A stretch of DNA of 52,913 nucleotides from contig DAOOQE010000007.1 in NCBI GenBank assembly GCA_035388585.1, positions 1-52,913 on the forward strand, given 5' to 3'. The notes under the pieces are model-generated. The model saw nothing but the letters and a program-made list of their open reading frames with translations, did no database searches and was not told where the DNA came from. This DNA is from CAG-492 sp035388585. Its GTDB lineage: Bacteria > Bacillota > Clostridia > TANB77 > CAG-508. The position numbers and the translations under genes were made by a program. Of the stretch, positions 16,428-25,159 are shown in pieces; the stretch's first letter is position 1; the number at the start of each line of letters is the position of its first letter.

Positions 16428-17162
16428 ATGAAAAAAACTGCTTTGATTACAGGAGCAACAAGGGGTATAGGTAAGCAAATTGCTTTAAAATTAGCAAAAG
16501 AGAATTATAATATTATAATAAATTATAGAACAAGAAATGAAGAATTAGAAAGTACTATAAAAGAGATAGAAAGTAATAATGTTGATTGTTTAGCATTACA
16601 AGGCGATGTTTCAAAATATGAAGATTGTGAAAACATAGTAAAACAAACAATTGAAAAATTTGGGAAAATTGATGTTTTGGTAAATAATGCAGGAATAACA
16701 AAAGATATGTTACTTATGAGAATGAAAAAAGAAGATTTTCAATCTGTAATAGATGTTAATCTTGTTGGAACATTTAATGTTACAAAAAATGTTATACCAT
16801 ATATGATGAAGGCTCATACTGGTAGAATTATTAATATTTCATCAGTTGTAGGTGTAACTGGAAATGCTGGTCAAACAAATTATTCAGCTTCTAAGGCAGG
16901 AATAATTGGATTTACAAAAAGTTTAGCAAAAGAAGTAGCATCAAGAAATATTTTAGTAAATGCAATAGCACCAGGTTTTATAGAAACTGATATGACTAGC
17001 ATTTTAAAAGAAGAAATAAAAGAAAATATAGCAAATCAAATACCATTAAAGAAAATGGGGACAGCACAAGATGTTGCAAATTTAGTTAAATTTTTGTCAT
17101 CAGATGATAGTTCTTATATAACAGGTCAAGTTATTAATGTTGATGGCGGAATGGTAATGTAA
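16428..17162 (+). CDS. fabG: 3-oxoacyl-ACP reductase
   Basis: NADPH-dependent short-chain dehydrogenase that reduces beta-ketoacyl-ACP in the elongation cycle. The cofactor motif TGATRGIG is at residues 7-14 and NNAGIT near 89. The catalytic Ser is in ISSVVG and the Tyr/Lys pair in YSASKAG (about 152-158). The 244-residue length is standard. The spacing to fabD is 1 bp, suggesting translational coupling. Confidence 0.97.
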   Translation: MKKTALITGATRGIGKQIALKLAKENYNIIINYRTRNEELESTIKEIESNNVDCLALQGDVSKYEDCENIVKQTIEKFGKIDVLVNNAGITKDMLLMRMKKEDFQSVIDVNLVGTFNVTKNVIPYMMKAHTGRIINISSVVGVTGNAGQTNYSASKAGIIGFTKSLAKEVASRNILVNAIAPGFIETDMTSILKEEIKENIANQIPLKKMGTAQDVANLVKFLSSDDSSYITGQVINVDGGMVM

Positions 17163-17184
17163 AAAAAATTAAGGAGGATATAAA

Positions 17185-18426
17185 ATGGAAAGAAGAGTTG
17201 TAGTAACAGGATTAGGAGCAATTACTCCAATAGGAAAAACAGTACCAGAAATGTGGGAAGGGATTAAAGAAGGAAGATGTGGAATAGATAAACTAACTGC
17301 ATTTGATAATTCTAAATTTAAAACAAAATTAGCTTCAGAAATAAAAGGATATGATCCAACAGAATATTTTGAAGCAAAACAAGCGAAAAGATTTGATAAA
17401 TCTTCACAATTTGCTTTAATAGCTGCAAGAGAAGCTTTAAAAGATAGTGGTATAACAAGCGAAAATACAGATCTTGAAAGAGTAGGTGTTGTGGTTAGTT
17501 CAGGAATTGGCGGGATTATGACTTTTCAAGAACAATGTATTGTAGGAATAGAAAAAGGATACAATAGAATTTCACCAATGTTTATTCCAATGGTTACAGC
17601 TAATATGCCATCAGGAAATATCTCTATAGATTTAGGATTAAAAGGTGAGGCTATGGCTATAGTTAGTGCATGTGCATCAGGAACTCATGCTATAGGAGAG
17701 GCTTACAGAATTATTAAACATGGTTATGAAGATGCAATGATTGCAGGAGGTACAGAAGCTGCAATTTGCGAATCAGGTATAGCAGGATTTGAAAATATTA
17801 AAGCTATATCAACAGCAGAAGATAAAACAAGAGCAAGTATTCCATTTGATAAAGAAAGAAGTGGATTTATAATGGGAGAAGGTGCAGGAGTTTTAGTTTT
17901 AGAAGAATTAGAACATGCTATTAAAAGAGGAGCTAAAATATATGCTGAGCTTGCAGGTTATGGCGCAAGTGCAGATGCATACCATATTACATCTCCAGAA
18001 ATAAATGGTGATGGTGGAGCAAGAGGGATGAAAAGAGCTATAGCAGATGCTAAGTTACAACCTTCAGATGTAGATTATATAAATGCACATGGAACATCAA
18101 CACATTTAAATGATTTAATAGAAACAAAAGCTATTAAATTAGCTTTAGGAGAAGCAAGTAAAAAAGTAATGGTTAGTTCAACAAAATCTAATACAGGGCA
18201 TTTATTAGGTGCAGCTGGTGGTGTAGAAGCAATTATGTGTGTTAAAGCAATTGAAGATTCACTTGTACCACCAACAATTAATTACAAAGAAAAAGATGAG
18301 GAATGTGATTTAGATATAGTTCCAAATATACCAAGAAAATTTGATGTTAAGGTTGCAATATCTAATTCTCTAGGTTTTGGCGGACAAAATGCAAGTGTAT
18401 TATTTAAAAAATACGAAAATAATTAA
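17185..18426 (+). CDS. fabF: 3-oxoacyl-ACP synthase II
   Basis: Condensing enzyme for chain elongation: acyl-ACP plus malonyl-ACP gives beta-ketoacyl-ACP and CO2. The active Cys is in VSACASGTHAIG (about residue 164). The two His are in NAHGTSTHLND (about 304) and NTGHLLGAAGG (about 340). The 413-residue length is standard. AAGGAGG precedes the ATG. No fabH-type starter synthase is in this operon, so initiation must use another locus or FabF itself. Confidence 0.97.
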   Translation: MERRVVVTGLGAITPIGKTVPEMWEGIKEGRCGIDKLTAFDNSKFKTKLASEIKGYDPTEYFEAKQAKRFDKSSQFALIAAREALKDSGITSENTDLERVGVVVSSGIGGIMTFQEQCIVGIEKGYNRISPMFIPMVTANMPSGNISIDLGLKGEAMAIVSACASGTHAIGEAYRIIKHGYEDAMIAGGTEAAICESGIAGFENIKAISTAEDKTRASIPFDKERSGFIMGEGAGVLVLEELEHAIKRGAKIYAELAGYGASADAYHITSPEINGDGGARGMKRAIADAKLQPSDVDYINAHGTSTHLNDLIETKAIKLALGEASKKVMVSSTKSNTGHLLGAAGGVEAIMCVKAIEDSLVPPTINYKEKDEECDLDIVPNIPRKFDVKVAISNSLGFGGQNASVLFKKYENN

Positions 18427-18467
18427 TATTTAAAATTTTATAATTTAAAAAAAAGGAGGTTTTTTAT

Positions 18468-18914
18468 ATGGAATACGAAAAAATAAAAAAATTAATGGAT
18501 GATATGTGTGAATCTAATTTAACAACATTAGAAATAGAATTAGCAGATAATACAAAAATTAAGATGAAAAAAGAGGAAAAACAAGTTATTGTTTCAGCTC
18601 CAGAAAAGTTCGATGTTGTGAGAGATGTTGTTACAAATAATAAAGAGGAAATCAAATCTGATTGTGTAAAAGAAGAACAAGGATTATCAATAACATCACC
18701 AATGGTAGGAACTTTTTACTCAAAACCATCTCCAGACTCAGAACCATATGTTAAAGTGGGAACAAAAGTAAAAAAAGGTGATATAGTTTGCATTATTGAG
18801 GCTATGAAATTAATGAATGAAATAGAAGCAGAATGTGATGGAGAAATATCTAAAGTATTAGTAAATGATGGAGAACCAGTTGAATATGGTAAACCACTTT
18901 TCGTAATAGTATAG
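18468..18914 (+). CDS. accB: Biotin carboxyl carrier protein of acetyl-CoA carboxylase
   Basis: Carries the biotin that shuttles carboxyl between AccC and the carboxyltransferase. The C-terminal biotinyl domain (about 75-148) has the acceptor Lys in EAMKLMNE (Lys about 114). The N-terminal part (MEYEKIKKLMDDMCESN) is the usual short helix, followed by a variable linker. AAAAGGAGG precedes the ATG. Its modification needs a biotin ligase, yet the operon's birA is frameshifted as sequenced. The spacer to fabZ (18915-19060) holds AT-rich, weakly repetitive DNA only. Confidence 0.96.
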   Translation: MEYEKIKKLMDDMCESNLTTLEIELADNTKIKMKKEEKQVIVSAPEKFDVVRDVVTNNKEEIKSDCVKEEQGLSITSPMVGTFYSKPSPDSEPYVKVGTKVKKGDIVCIIEAMKLMNEIEAECDGEISKVLVNDGEPVEYGKPLFVIV

Positions 18915-19060
18915 ATTTATTAATTATTAAAAATACGTAATTAATGAAAATATTTAAATAATTAAAATATGTAGTTGTTGAAAATAGATAATTATTACAT
19001 ATATAAGTATTAGATATATTTTATTATTTCAAATTTTTAATATATGTAGGAGGAAATATA

Positions 19061-19483
19061 ATGTTAGGTAAAAGTGAAATAGAAAAAATAATACCACAAA
19101 GAGATCCATTTTTAATGATAGATGAAGTAGAAGATTATATTCCAGGCGAAAGTGCGGTTGCTTATAAATATGTTAATGAAAATGAATGGTATTTTAAAGG
19201 TCATTTTCCGGGAAATCCAATAATGCCAGGAGTTTTAATAACAGAAAGCTTAGCTCAAACAGGTGCAGTTGCGATTCTTTCAATGAAAGAAAATCAGGAA
19301 AAAAATGCATTATTTGCTGGAATAGATAAAATGAAATTTAAAAAAATGGTTGTTCCAGGAGATAAATTAAAATTGGAAATAAAAATTATAAAAAGAAAAG
19401 GTCCAATAGGTATTGGTGAAGCAATTGCTACCGTAGAAGGTAAACTTGTTGCTAAAGGAGAATTGACTTTTGCAGTTGTGTAA
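19061..19483 (+). CDS. fabZ: 3-hydroxyacyl-ACP dehydratase
   Basis: Dehydrates beta-hydroxyacyl-ACP to trans-2-enoyl-ACP. The hot-dog fold active site is visible as GHFPGNPIMPGVLITESLAQ, with the His at about residue 48 and the Glu at about 62. The 140-residue length is normal. GTAGGAGG precedes the ATG. It stands between accB and accC as in other clostridial fatty-acid operons. Confidence 0.97.
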   Translation: MLGKSEIEKIIPQRDPFLMIDEVEDYIPGESAVAYKYVNENEWYFKGHFPGNPIMPGVLITESLAQTGAVAILSMKENQEKNALFAGIDKMKFKKMVVPGDKLKLEIKIIKRKGPIGIGEAIATVEGKLVAKGELTFAVV

Positions 19484-19539
19484 TTTTTAGAATCATAAAG
19501 GTTTATGGGTGTCCTTTTAAAAACCTAAATTTATTATAC

Positions 19540-19592
19540 AAGGAGAGTATGATATAAAAATTTAATATAGTTTATATCATATAAGTTTAAGT
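19540..19592 (+). promoter_or_regulatory. accC leader: Shine-Dalgarno, two-codon ORF and 11-bp hairpin
   Basis: AAGGAG (19540-19545) is followed by ATG ATA TAA (19549-19557), a complete two-codon ORF. The same bases form the left arm of a perfect 11-bp inverted repeat (19548-19558 with 19571-19581, 12-nt loop). The accC ATG lies 11 nt after the right arm and has no ribosome-binding site of its own. Folding the hairpin would bring AAGGAG to within about 14 nt of the real start. This suggests reinitiation or structure-dependent start choice; the mechanism is inferred. Confidence 0.6.
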
Positions 19593-20945
19593 ATGTTAAA
19601 AAAAGTATTAATAGCAAATCGTGGAGAAATTGCTGTAAGAATAATCAGAGCATGTAAGGAAATGAATATTAAAACTGTAGCAGTATATTCTGAAGCAGAT
19701 AAAGATGCAATGCATACCAAACTAGCAGATGAAGCAATTTGTATAGGGCCTGCACCATCATCGAAAAGCTATTTAAATATTAAAAATATAATTGAGGTAG
19801 CAAATATAACAGGAGCATACAGTATACATCCTGGTTTTGGATTTTTATCTGAAAATAGTCAATTTGCTAAGATATGTGAAGAATCAAATATAAAATTTAT
19901 TGGTCCATCATATAAAATAATTGATTTAATGGGAAATAAATCTAATGCAAAAGAATTAATGAAGTCTGCTGGAGTTCCAGTAATTCCAGGTTCAGAGGGT
20001 AGTGTTAAAACATTTGATGAAGTAAAAAAAATAGCAAATAAAATTGGATTCCCAATAATGTTAAAAGCCGCAGCTGGCGGAGGAGGAAAGGGAATTCGTA
20101 TAGTTAATTCACAAGATGAATTAGAAAATTGCTATAATATAGTTAAACAAGAAGCTAAAACATCATTTGGAGATGATGAAATATATATAGAGAAATTTAT
20201 AAAAAATCCGAGACATATAGAAATTCAAATTTTAGCTGATGAGCATGGGAATGTAGTTCATTTAGGAGAAAGAGATTGTTCTATACAAAGAAGACACCAA
20301 AAAATTATTGAGGAAACTCCATCAACTGCTATAGATGATAAATTAAGAAATAAAATGGGAGAAGCAGCTGTAAAAGCAGCAAAGGCCTCAGGATATACTA
20401 ATTGTGGAACTATTGAATTTTTAGTTGATGCTGATAAAAATTTTTATTTTATGGAAATGAATACTAGAATTCAGGTTGAGCATCCTGTAACAGAGATGAG
20501 AACAGGTATAGATCTAGTTAAGGAACAAATTAGAATTGCTTCTGGGGAAAAATTAAAATTTAAGCAAAAAGATATAGAGTTTAAAGGACATTCTATTGAA
20601 TGTAGAATAAACGCTGAAAATCCAAATAAGAAATTTATGCCATGTCCAGGAAAAATAACAGGAGTTCATTTTCCAGGCGGAAATGGAGTAAGAATTGATT
20701 CTGCTATTTATAATGGTTATACAATTCCATCAACATATGATTCAATGATTGCAAAATTAATTGTATTTGGAAATTCAAGAAGTGAAGCAATTGCAAAAAT
20801 GAAAAGAGCATTAGAGGAATTTGTTATAGAAGGTATCGATACAAATATAGATTTTCTATTAGAAATTATAAAAAATCCAGATTTTATAAGAGGTGAATTC
20901 GATACATCATTTATAGAAAAAAATTTTTTCAAAAAAGAGGAATAA
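19593..20945 (+). CDS. accC: Biotin carboxylase subunit of acetyl-CoA carboxylase
   Basis: ATP-grasp enzyme that carboxylates the biotin on AccB with bicarbonate. It starts MLKKVLIANRGEIAVRI, exactly where the family starts, so ATG 19593 is right despite the missing ribosome-binding site. The Gly-rich ATP loop AAAGGGGKGIR is at about residues 160-170. EMNTRIQVEHPVTE carries the metal and catalytic residues (about 287-300), and the C-terminal lid has ECRINAENP. The 450-residue length is normal. It ends 3 bp before accDA. Confidence 0.97.
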   Translation: MLKKVLIANRGEIAVRIIRACKEMNIKTVAVYSEADKDAMHTKLADEAICIGPAPSSKSYLNIKNIIEVANITGAYSIHPGFGFLSENSQFAKICEESNIKFIGPSYKIIDLMGNKSNAKELMKSAGVPVIPGSEGSVKTFDEVKKIANKIGFPIMLKAAAGGGGKGIRIVNSQDELENCYNIVKQEAKTSFGDDEIYIEKFIKNPRHIEIQILADEHGNVVHLGERDCSIQRRHQKIIEETPSTAIDDKLRNKMGEAAVKAAKASGYTNCGTIEFLVDADKNFYFMEMNTRIQVEHPVTEMRTGIDLVKEQIRIASGEKLKFKQKDIEFKGHSIECRINAENPNKKFMPCPGKITGVHFPGGNGVRIDSAIYNGYTIPSTYDSMIAKLIVFGNSRSEAIAKMKRALEEFVIEGIDTNIDFLLEIIKNPDFIRGEFDTSFIEKNFFKKEE

Positions 20946-20948
20946 AAT

Positions 20949-22745
20949 ATGATTGTTGATAAAATGAAAAAAAGAGAAACATCTGCTAAAAAAACAACAA
21001 GTAAGGTTGATATTCAAGTAAGTAAATGGCTAAAATGTGATAAGTGCAAAGAAATTTTATACAAGGAAAATGTAAAAAACAATTTAAGTATTTGTCCAAA
21101 CTGTGGAAATTACTTTAGAATGTCAGCAAAAAAGAGAATTGAATTAATAACAGATGAGTCAACCTTTTTAGAGTTTGATTTAAATATAGATAACACAAAT
21201 CCTTTAGAAATGGAAGATTACGTAAAAAAAATAGCTATTCTAAGAGAAAAAACAAAAGTCTCTGAAGCTGTTATATGTGGAACAGGTAAGATAAATGGAT
21301 TAGATAGTGTTATTTGTGTTATGGAAAGCAAGTTTTTAATGGGAAGTATGGGAAGCGTTGTTGGTGAAAAAATTACATATTCTATAGAAAAAGCTATTGA
21401 ATTAGAATTACCTTTAATAATTGTATGTGTATCAGGGGGTGCAAGAATGCAAGAGGGTGTAATATCCTTAATGCAAATGGCTAAAACAACTGCTGCACTT
21501 ACAAAATTACATGAAAAAGGATTATTATATATTTCTCTTTTAACAGATCCAACTTATGGTGGTGTTACAGCCTCATTTGCAAGTTTAGGTGATGTTATTC
21601 TAGCTGAACCTGGCGCAATGATAGGTTTTGCAGGTCCAAGAGTAATTGAACAAACTATAGGTCAGAGTTTACCTGATGGATTTCAGACATCTGAATTTTT
21701 GCTAGAACAAGGATTTATAGATAAAATTGTTGAAAGATCTAATTTAAAAGAAACTTTATATAAGATTATAAAGTTTAATAAAAATTCTAATGAGTATAAA
21801 GAAAAAATTATTGATTCAGGTAAAAAAAGAGAGTTGAATAAAGTTATAGAATCAAATAAAAAAACGGAATCAGTAAAAAAAGTAGAATTGAATAATAAAA
21901 TTGAAAATAAAGAAAATATAACAATAAATAATCAAAATGAACTAACAGCATGGGAAAGAGTTGAGATTGCTAGATCTCCAAAAAGAAAAACTGCATTAGA
22001 ATATATAAATACAATTTTTGACGAATTTATAGAATTACATGGAGATAGATCGTTTAAAGATGATAAAGCAATAGTTTGTGGTTTAGCAAAAATTGGTAAT
22101 AGAAATTTTACTGTTATTGGAGAACAAAAAGGTAGAAATGTTAAAGAAAATATTGAAAGAAATTTTGGAATGCCGAATCCAGAAAGTTATAGAAAAGCAA
22201 TAAGATTTATGAATCAAGCAGAAAAATTCAATAGACCAGTTATAACCTTTATAGATACTAAGGGTGCATATCCAGGTTTAGGAGCAGAAGAAAGAGGTCA
22301 GGGAGAAGCAATCGCAAGATCTATGTTCGAAATGGCTAAACTAAAAGTGCCAATAATTGCAATAGTAATAGGTGAAGGTTCTAGTGGTGGTGCTTTGGCA
22401 ATAGGTGTTGGAAATAAGGTTTTAATGCTTGAAAATTCAATATATTCAATTTTATCACCAGAAGGTTATGCAAGTATTTTATGGAAGGATTCTTCAAGAG
22501 CAAAAGAGGCTGCAGAAAAAATGAAATTAACAGCATATGATTTATTAGAATTAGAAGTTATTGATAAAATAATTACAGAATCATCAAATATTGAAGATGG
22601 GTTTTCTAAAACATGTGATCAAATTAAAAATGAAATAACTCAAATTATTGATGATATGTCTAATTTAAATAAACAGGAAGTAGTAGAGCAAAGATACAAT
22701 AAATTTAGAAATATTGGAAAATATCAAGAGATTAGTAAAAGATAA
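20949..22745 (+). CDS. accDA: Acetyl-CoA carboxylase carboxyltransferase, fused beta-alpha subunits
   Basis: Transfers carboxyl from biotin-AccB to acetyl-CoA, making malonyl-CoA. The 598 residues equal AccD plus AccA in one chain. The AccD half has its four-Cys zinc ribbon at C30, C33, C49 and C52 and a crotonase-like core (GSMGSVVGEKI, SGGARMQEG). A Lys/Glu/Asn-rich linker spans about 278-328. The AccA half starts near residue 329 (ELTAWERVEIARSPKR) with TFIDTKGAYPG, GEGSSGGALA and SPEGYASILW. No internal stop or frameshift breaks the frame. Such fusions are known in some bacteria, but separate accD and accA are more usual in Firmicutes. ATG lies 3 bp after accC. Confidence 0.96.
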   Translation: MIVDKMKKRETSAKKTTSKVDIQVSKWLKCDKCKEILYKENVKNNLSICPNCGNYFRMSAKKRIELITDESTFLEFDLNIDNTNPLEMEDYVKKIAILREKTKVSEAVICGTGKINGLDSVICVMESKFLMGSMGSVVGEKITYSIEKAIELELPLIIVCVSGGARMQEGVISLMQMAKTTAALTKLHEKGLLYISLLTDPTYGGVTASFASLGDVILAEPGAMIGFAGPRVIEQTIGQSLPDGFQTSEFLLEQGFIDKIVERSNLKETLYKIIKFNKNSNEYKEKIIDSGKKRELNKVIESNKKTESVKKVELNNKIENKENITINNQNELTAWERVEIARSPKRKTALEYINTIFDEFIELHGDRSFKDDKAIVCGLAKIGNRNFTVIGEQKGRNVKENIERNFGMPNPESYRKAIRFMNQAEKFNRPVITFIDTKGAYPGLGAEERGQGEAIARSMFEMAKLKVPIIAIVIGEGSSGGALAIGVGNKVLMLENSIYSILSPEGYASILWKDSSRAKEAAEKMKLTAYDLLELEVIDKIITESSNIEDGFSKTCDQIKNEITQIIDDMSNLNKQEVVEQRYNKFRNIGKYQEISKR

Positions 22746-22766
22746 AAATTGGAAAGGGGAAAACCT

Positions 22767-23846
22767 ATGAAATTAAAAGGAATAAAAATAGGTGAAAAAA
22801 TTTCTAAGTACCCAATTATACAAGGTGGAATGGGAGTTGGAGTTTCAGGCTCGAAACTAGCAGGAAACGTTTCAAAAGAAGGTGGTATAGGAATTATAGC
22901 AACAGCAGATATAGGATATGAAGAACCAGATTTTGAAAAAAATCCTATGCAAGCAAACTTAAGAGCGATAGGAAAACAAATAGATTCAGCAAGAAAAATC
23001 GCACCAAATGGAATTTTAGGTGTTAATATAATGGTTGCTCTTACAAATTATGCAGAAATTGTAAAAGAGGCAGTGAAAAAAGAAATTGATTTAATAATAT
23101 CAGGTGCTGGACTTCCTAAAGAACTGCCTGAATATGTAAAAGGGACAAAAACAAAAATTGCTCCAATTATATCTTCAGCAAGAGCAGCTAAACTTATAAC
23201 AAAATTATGGAGAACTAAATACGATTATATTCCAGATATGATAGTAATAGAAGGACCAGAAGCAGGAGGACATTTAGGATTTAATGCAGAAGAATTACAA
23301 AATGGAACAACACAAAATTTAGAGGAAATTACTGTAGAAGTTATTGAAGAAATGAAAAAAGTTGAACAAGAAACTGGTAAAGAAATTCCAGTAGTTGTTG
23401 CAGGTGGAATTTTTACAGGAAAAGATATTTGTAAGTTCCTAAAATTGGGAGCAGCAGGAGTTCAAATGGCAACCAGATTTGTAACAACAATTGAATGTGA
23501 TGCTTCAAATGAATTTAAAAATGCATATATAAATTCTAAAAAAGAGGATATTCAAATTGTTAAAAGTCCAGTAGGAATGCCGGGGAGAGCAATAAAAAAT
23601 GCTTTTATAGAAAAAGTGAAAATTGAAAGACCAAAAATTGATAGATGCTATAGTTGTATTCATACGTGTGATGTAAGAACAACACCTTATTGTATAACAA
23701 AAGCATTAATAAATGCTGTAAAAGGAAATATTGATGAAGGGTTAATATTCTGTGGTAGTAATGCACATAGATTAGAAAAAATTGTATCAGTAAAGGAACT
23801 TATTGAAGAATTGGTTTTTGATGCAGAAATGTGTTTAGAAAATTAA
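22767..23846 (+). CDS. FabK / nitronate-monooxygenase-like flavoprotein
   Basis: A 359-residue TIM-barrel flavin enzyme of the family that includes enoyl-ACP reductase FabK and nitronate monooxygenase. It shows PIIQGGMGVGVSG near the N-terminus, EGPEAGGHLGF, VVVAGGIFTG and AAGVQMATRF (FMN-binding loops). The C-terminal part carries a Cys cluster, CYSCIHTC and PYC (about residues 298-315), not found in classical FabK, which may bind iron-sulfur or zinc. Its place in the operon argues for a role in fatty-acid reduction, yet a FabI follows. Start ATG 22767 after GGGGA is preferred to the in-frame TTG 22749. Confidence 0.85.
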   Translation: MKLKGIKIGEKISKYPIIQGGMGVGVSGSKLAGNVSKEGGIGIIATADIGYEEPDFEKNPMQANLRAIGKQIDSARKIAPNGILGVNIMVALTNYAEIVKEAVKKEIDLIISGAGLPKELPEYVKGTKTKIAPIISSARAAKLITKLWRTKYDYIPDMIVIEGPEAGGHLGFNAEELQNGTTQNLEEITVEVIEEMKKVEQETGKEIPVVVAGGIFTGKDICKFLKLGAAGVQMATRFVTTIECDASNEFKNAYINSKKEDIQIVKSPVGMPGRAIKNAFIEKVKIERPKIDRCYSCIHTCDVRTTPYCITKALINAVKGNIDEGLIFCGSNAHRLEKIVSVKELIEELVFDAEMCLEN

Positions 23847-23982
23847 TGTAAAAGTTTTATATGATAAGCATGTTTTATATTAAAATATATTTTAAGATAA
23901 ATTTAATATATTAAAAACATAATTTACAAATAGAATTTAAAAATACATAATTTATTTAATATATTATTTAAAGGAGGAAAAA

Positions 23983-24756
23983 ATGTTATTAAAAGATAAA
24001 ACAATATTAATTATGGGAATCAGAAACAAATGGAGTATATCATATGGTATTGCTCAATCAGCTTATGAAAATGGGGCGAAATTATTATTTACGTATATGG
24101 GAGAAGATAATAAATCTAAAATAGAAGAATTATTATCAGAATTTAAGGGAATAGAAATATATTTATGTGATGGTGCATCAGAAGATGAAAATGTAAGAAC
24201 TGTATTTGAAGAAATTAAGAAAAAGCATGGTAAAATCGACGGAATAGTTCATTCAATAGCACATGCGAATACTGAAGATTTACATCATGATTTCATAAAT
24301 ACCAGTAAACAAGGATTTTCTCATGCAAATGATGTTAGTGCATATTCATTTGTACTTGCTGCAAGAATGGCAAAAGAATTGGATATGTTAAATGAAAATG
24401 CTTCATTATTAACACTTACATATCATGGTTCAACAAAAGTTTTGGAAGGATATAATGTTATGGGTGTTGCAAAAGCAGCATTAGAAGCAAGTGTTAGATA
24501 TTTAGCTTCAAATTTAGGACCACAGGGTATTAGAGTTAACACTATTTCAGCAGGACCTATAAAAACATTATCAGCAAAAGGAATTAAAGACTTTGGCACA
24601 ATACTTACAGTTGTAGAGGAAAAAGCTCCATTACGTAAAAATGTAACTACAAAACAAGTTGGAGATGTTGCTACATTTTTATTAAGCGAAATGTCTGATT
24701 CTATAACAGGTCAAGTAATATATGCAGACAGTGGTTACAATATTATGGGAATATAA
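23983..24756 (+). CDS. fabI: Enoyl-ACP reductase (NADH), FabI type
   Basis: Reduces trans-2-enoyl-ACP in the last step of each elongation cycle. This short-chain-dehydrogenase variant has GIRNKWSISYGIA at residues 12-24 in place of the usual glycine motif, HSIAHA near 90, and TYHGS. The FabI catalytic Tyr-x6-Lys is in YNVMGVAKAA, and ISAGPIKTLSAKGI follows. The 257-residue length is normal. AAAGGAGG precedes the ATG, and a 136-bp AT-rich spacer separates it from the flavoprotein gene. Together with that FabK-like gene it gives the operon two candidate enoyl reductases. Confidence 0.95.
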   Translation: MLLKDKTILIMGIRNKWSISYGIAQSAYENGAKLLFTYMGEDNKSKIEELLSEFKGIEIYLCDGASEDENVRTVFEEIKKKHGKIDGIVHSIAHANTEDLHHDFINTSKQGFSHANDVSAYSFVLAARMAKELDMLNENASLLTLTYHGSTKVLEGYNVMGVAKAALEASVRYLASNLGPQGIRVNTISAGPIKTLSAKGIKDFGTILTVVEEKAPLRKNVTTKQVGDVATFLLSEMSDSITGQVIYADSGYNIMGI

Positions 24757-24775
24757 TTATAAGGAGGTGAAAAAA

Positions 24776-25015
24776 ATGACAGATAACGAAATATTAGAAA
24801 AATTAAAAGAAATCATAGTTAATCAATTAAATGTTGATGAAGATCTAATAAAAGAAGAAGCTAGCTTTATAGATGATTTATCAGCTGATTCATTAGATAT
24901 AGTTGAATTAATAATGAGCCTAGAAGAATCTTTTGATATAAGTGTACCAGACACTGAAGTTGAAAAACTTGTAACAGTTGGAGATTTAGTAAAGTATATA
25001 AAAAACAATAAATAA
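24776..25015 (+). CDS. acpP: Acyl carrier protein
   Basis: A 79-residue carrier that holds growing acyl chains on a phosphopantetheine arm. The attachment Ser is in SADSLDIVELIM (about residue 39), and the acidic helices are typical. ATG 24776 lies 8 nt after AAGGAGGTG. A longer in-frame opening into fabI from 24722 is not credible. It is the last gene of the operon and is followed by a strong terminator. In many Clostridia acpP is near the front of this operon, so the order is a little unusual. Confidence 0.96.
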   Translation: MTDNEILEKLKEIIVNQLNVDEDLIKEEASFIDDLSADSLDIVELIMSLEESFDISVPDTEVEKLVTVGDLVKYIKNNK

Positions 25016-25021
25016 CAATAT

Positions 25022-25058
25022 AAAAGTTCATTACTATTAAAAAGGTAATGAACTTTTT
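25022..25058 (+). terminator. Terminator of the fatty-acid operon
   Basis: A perfect 13-bp stem (AAAAGTTCATTAC / GTAATGAACTTTT, 25022-25034 with 25045-25057) with a 10-nt loop and a T6 run. It closes the birA-acpP operon. Confidence 0.93.
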
Positions 25059-25159
25059 TGTAAATTTTAAATAAAAGTATTTTAAATTTATAAATATAGG
25101 GTTATAATTATTAAAAGGTTTTTAAATATACGAAAATTAGTTTTTACAAAGGAGAAAAT

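Noticed and set aside
20970..22745. accD and accA as two separate genes
   Set aside because: One frame runs through both domains with no stop, and no ribosome-binding site or start lies in the linker.
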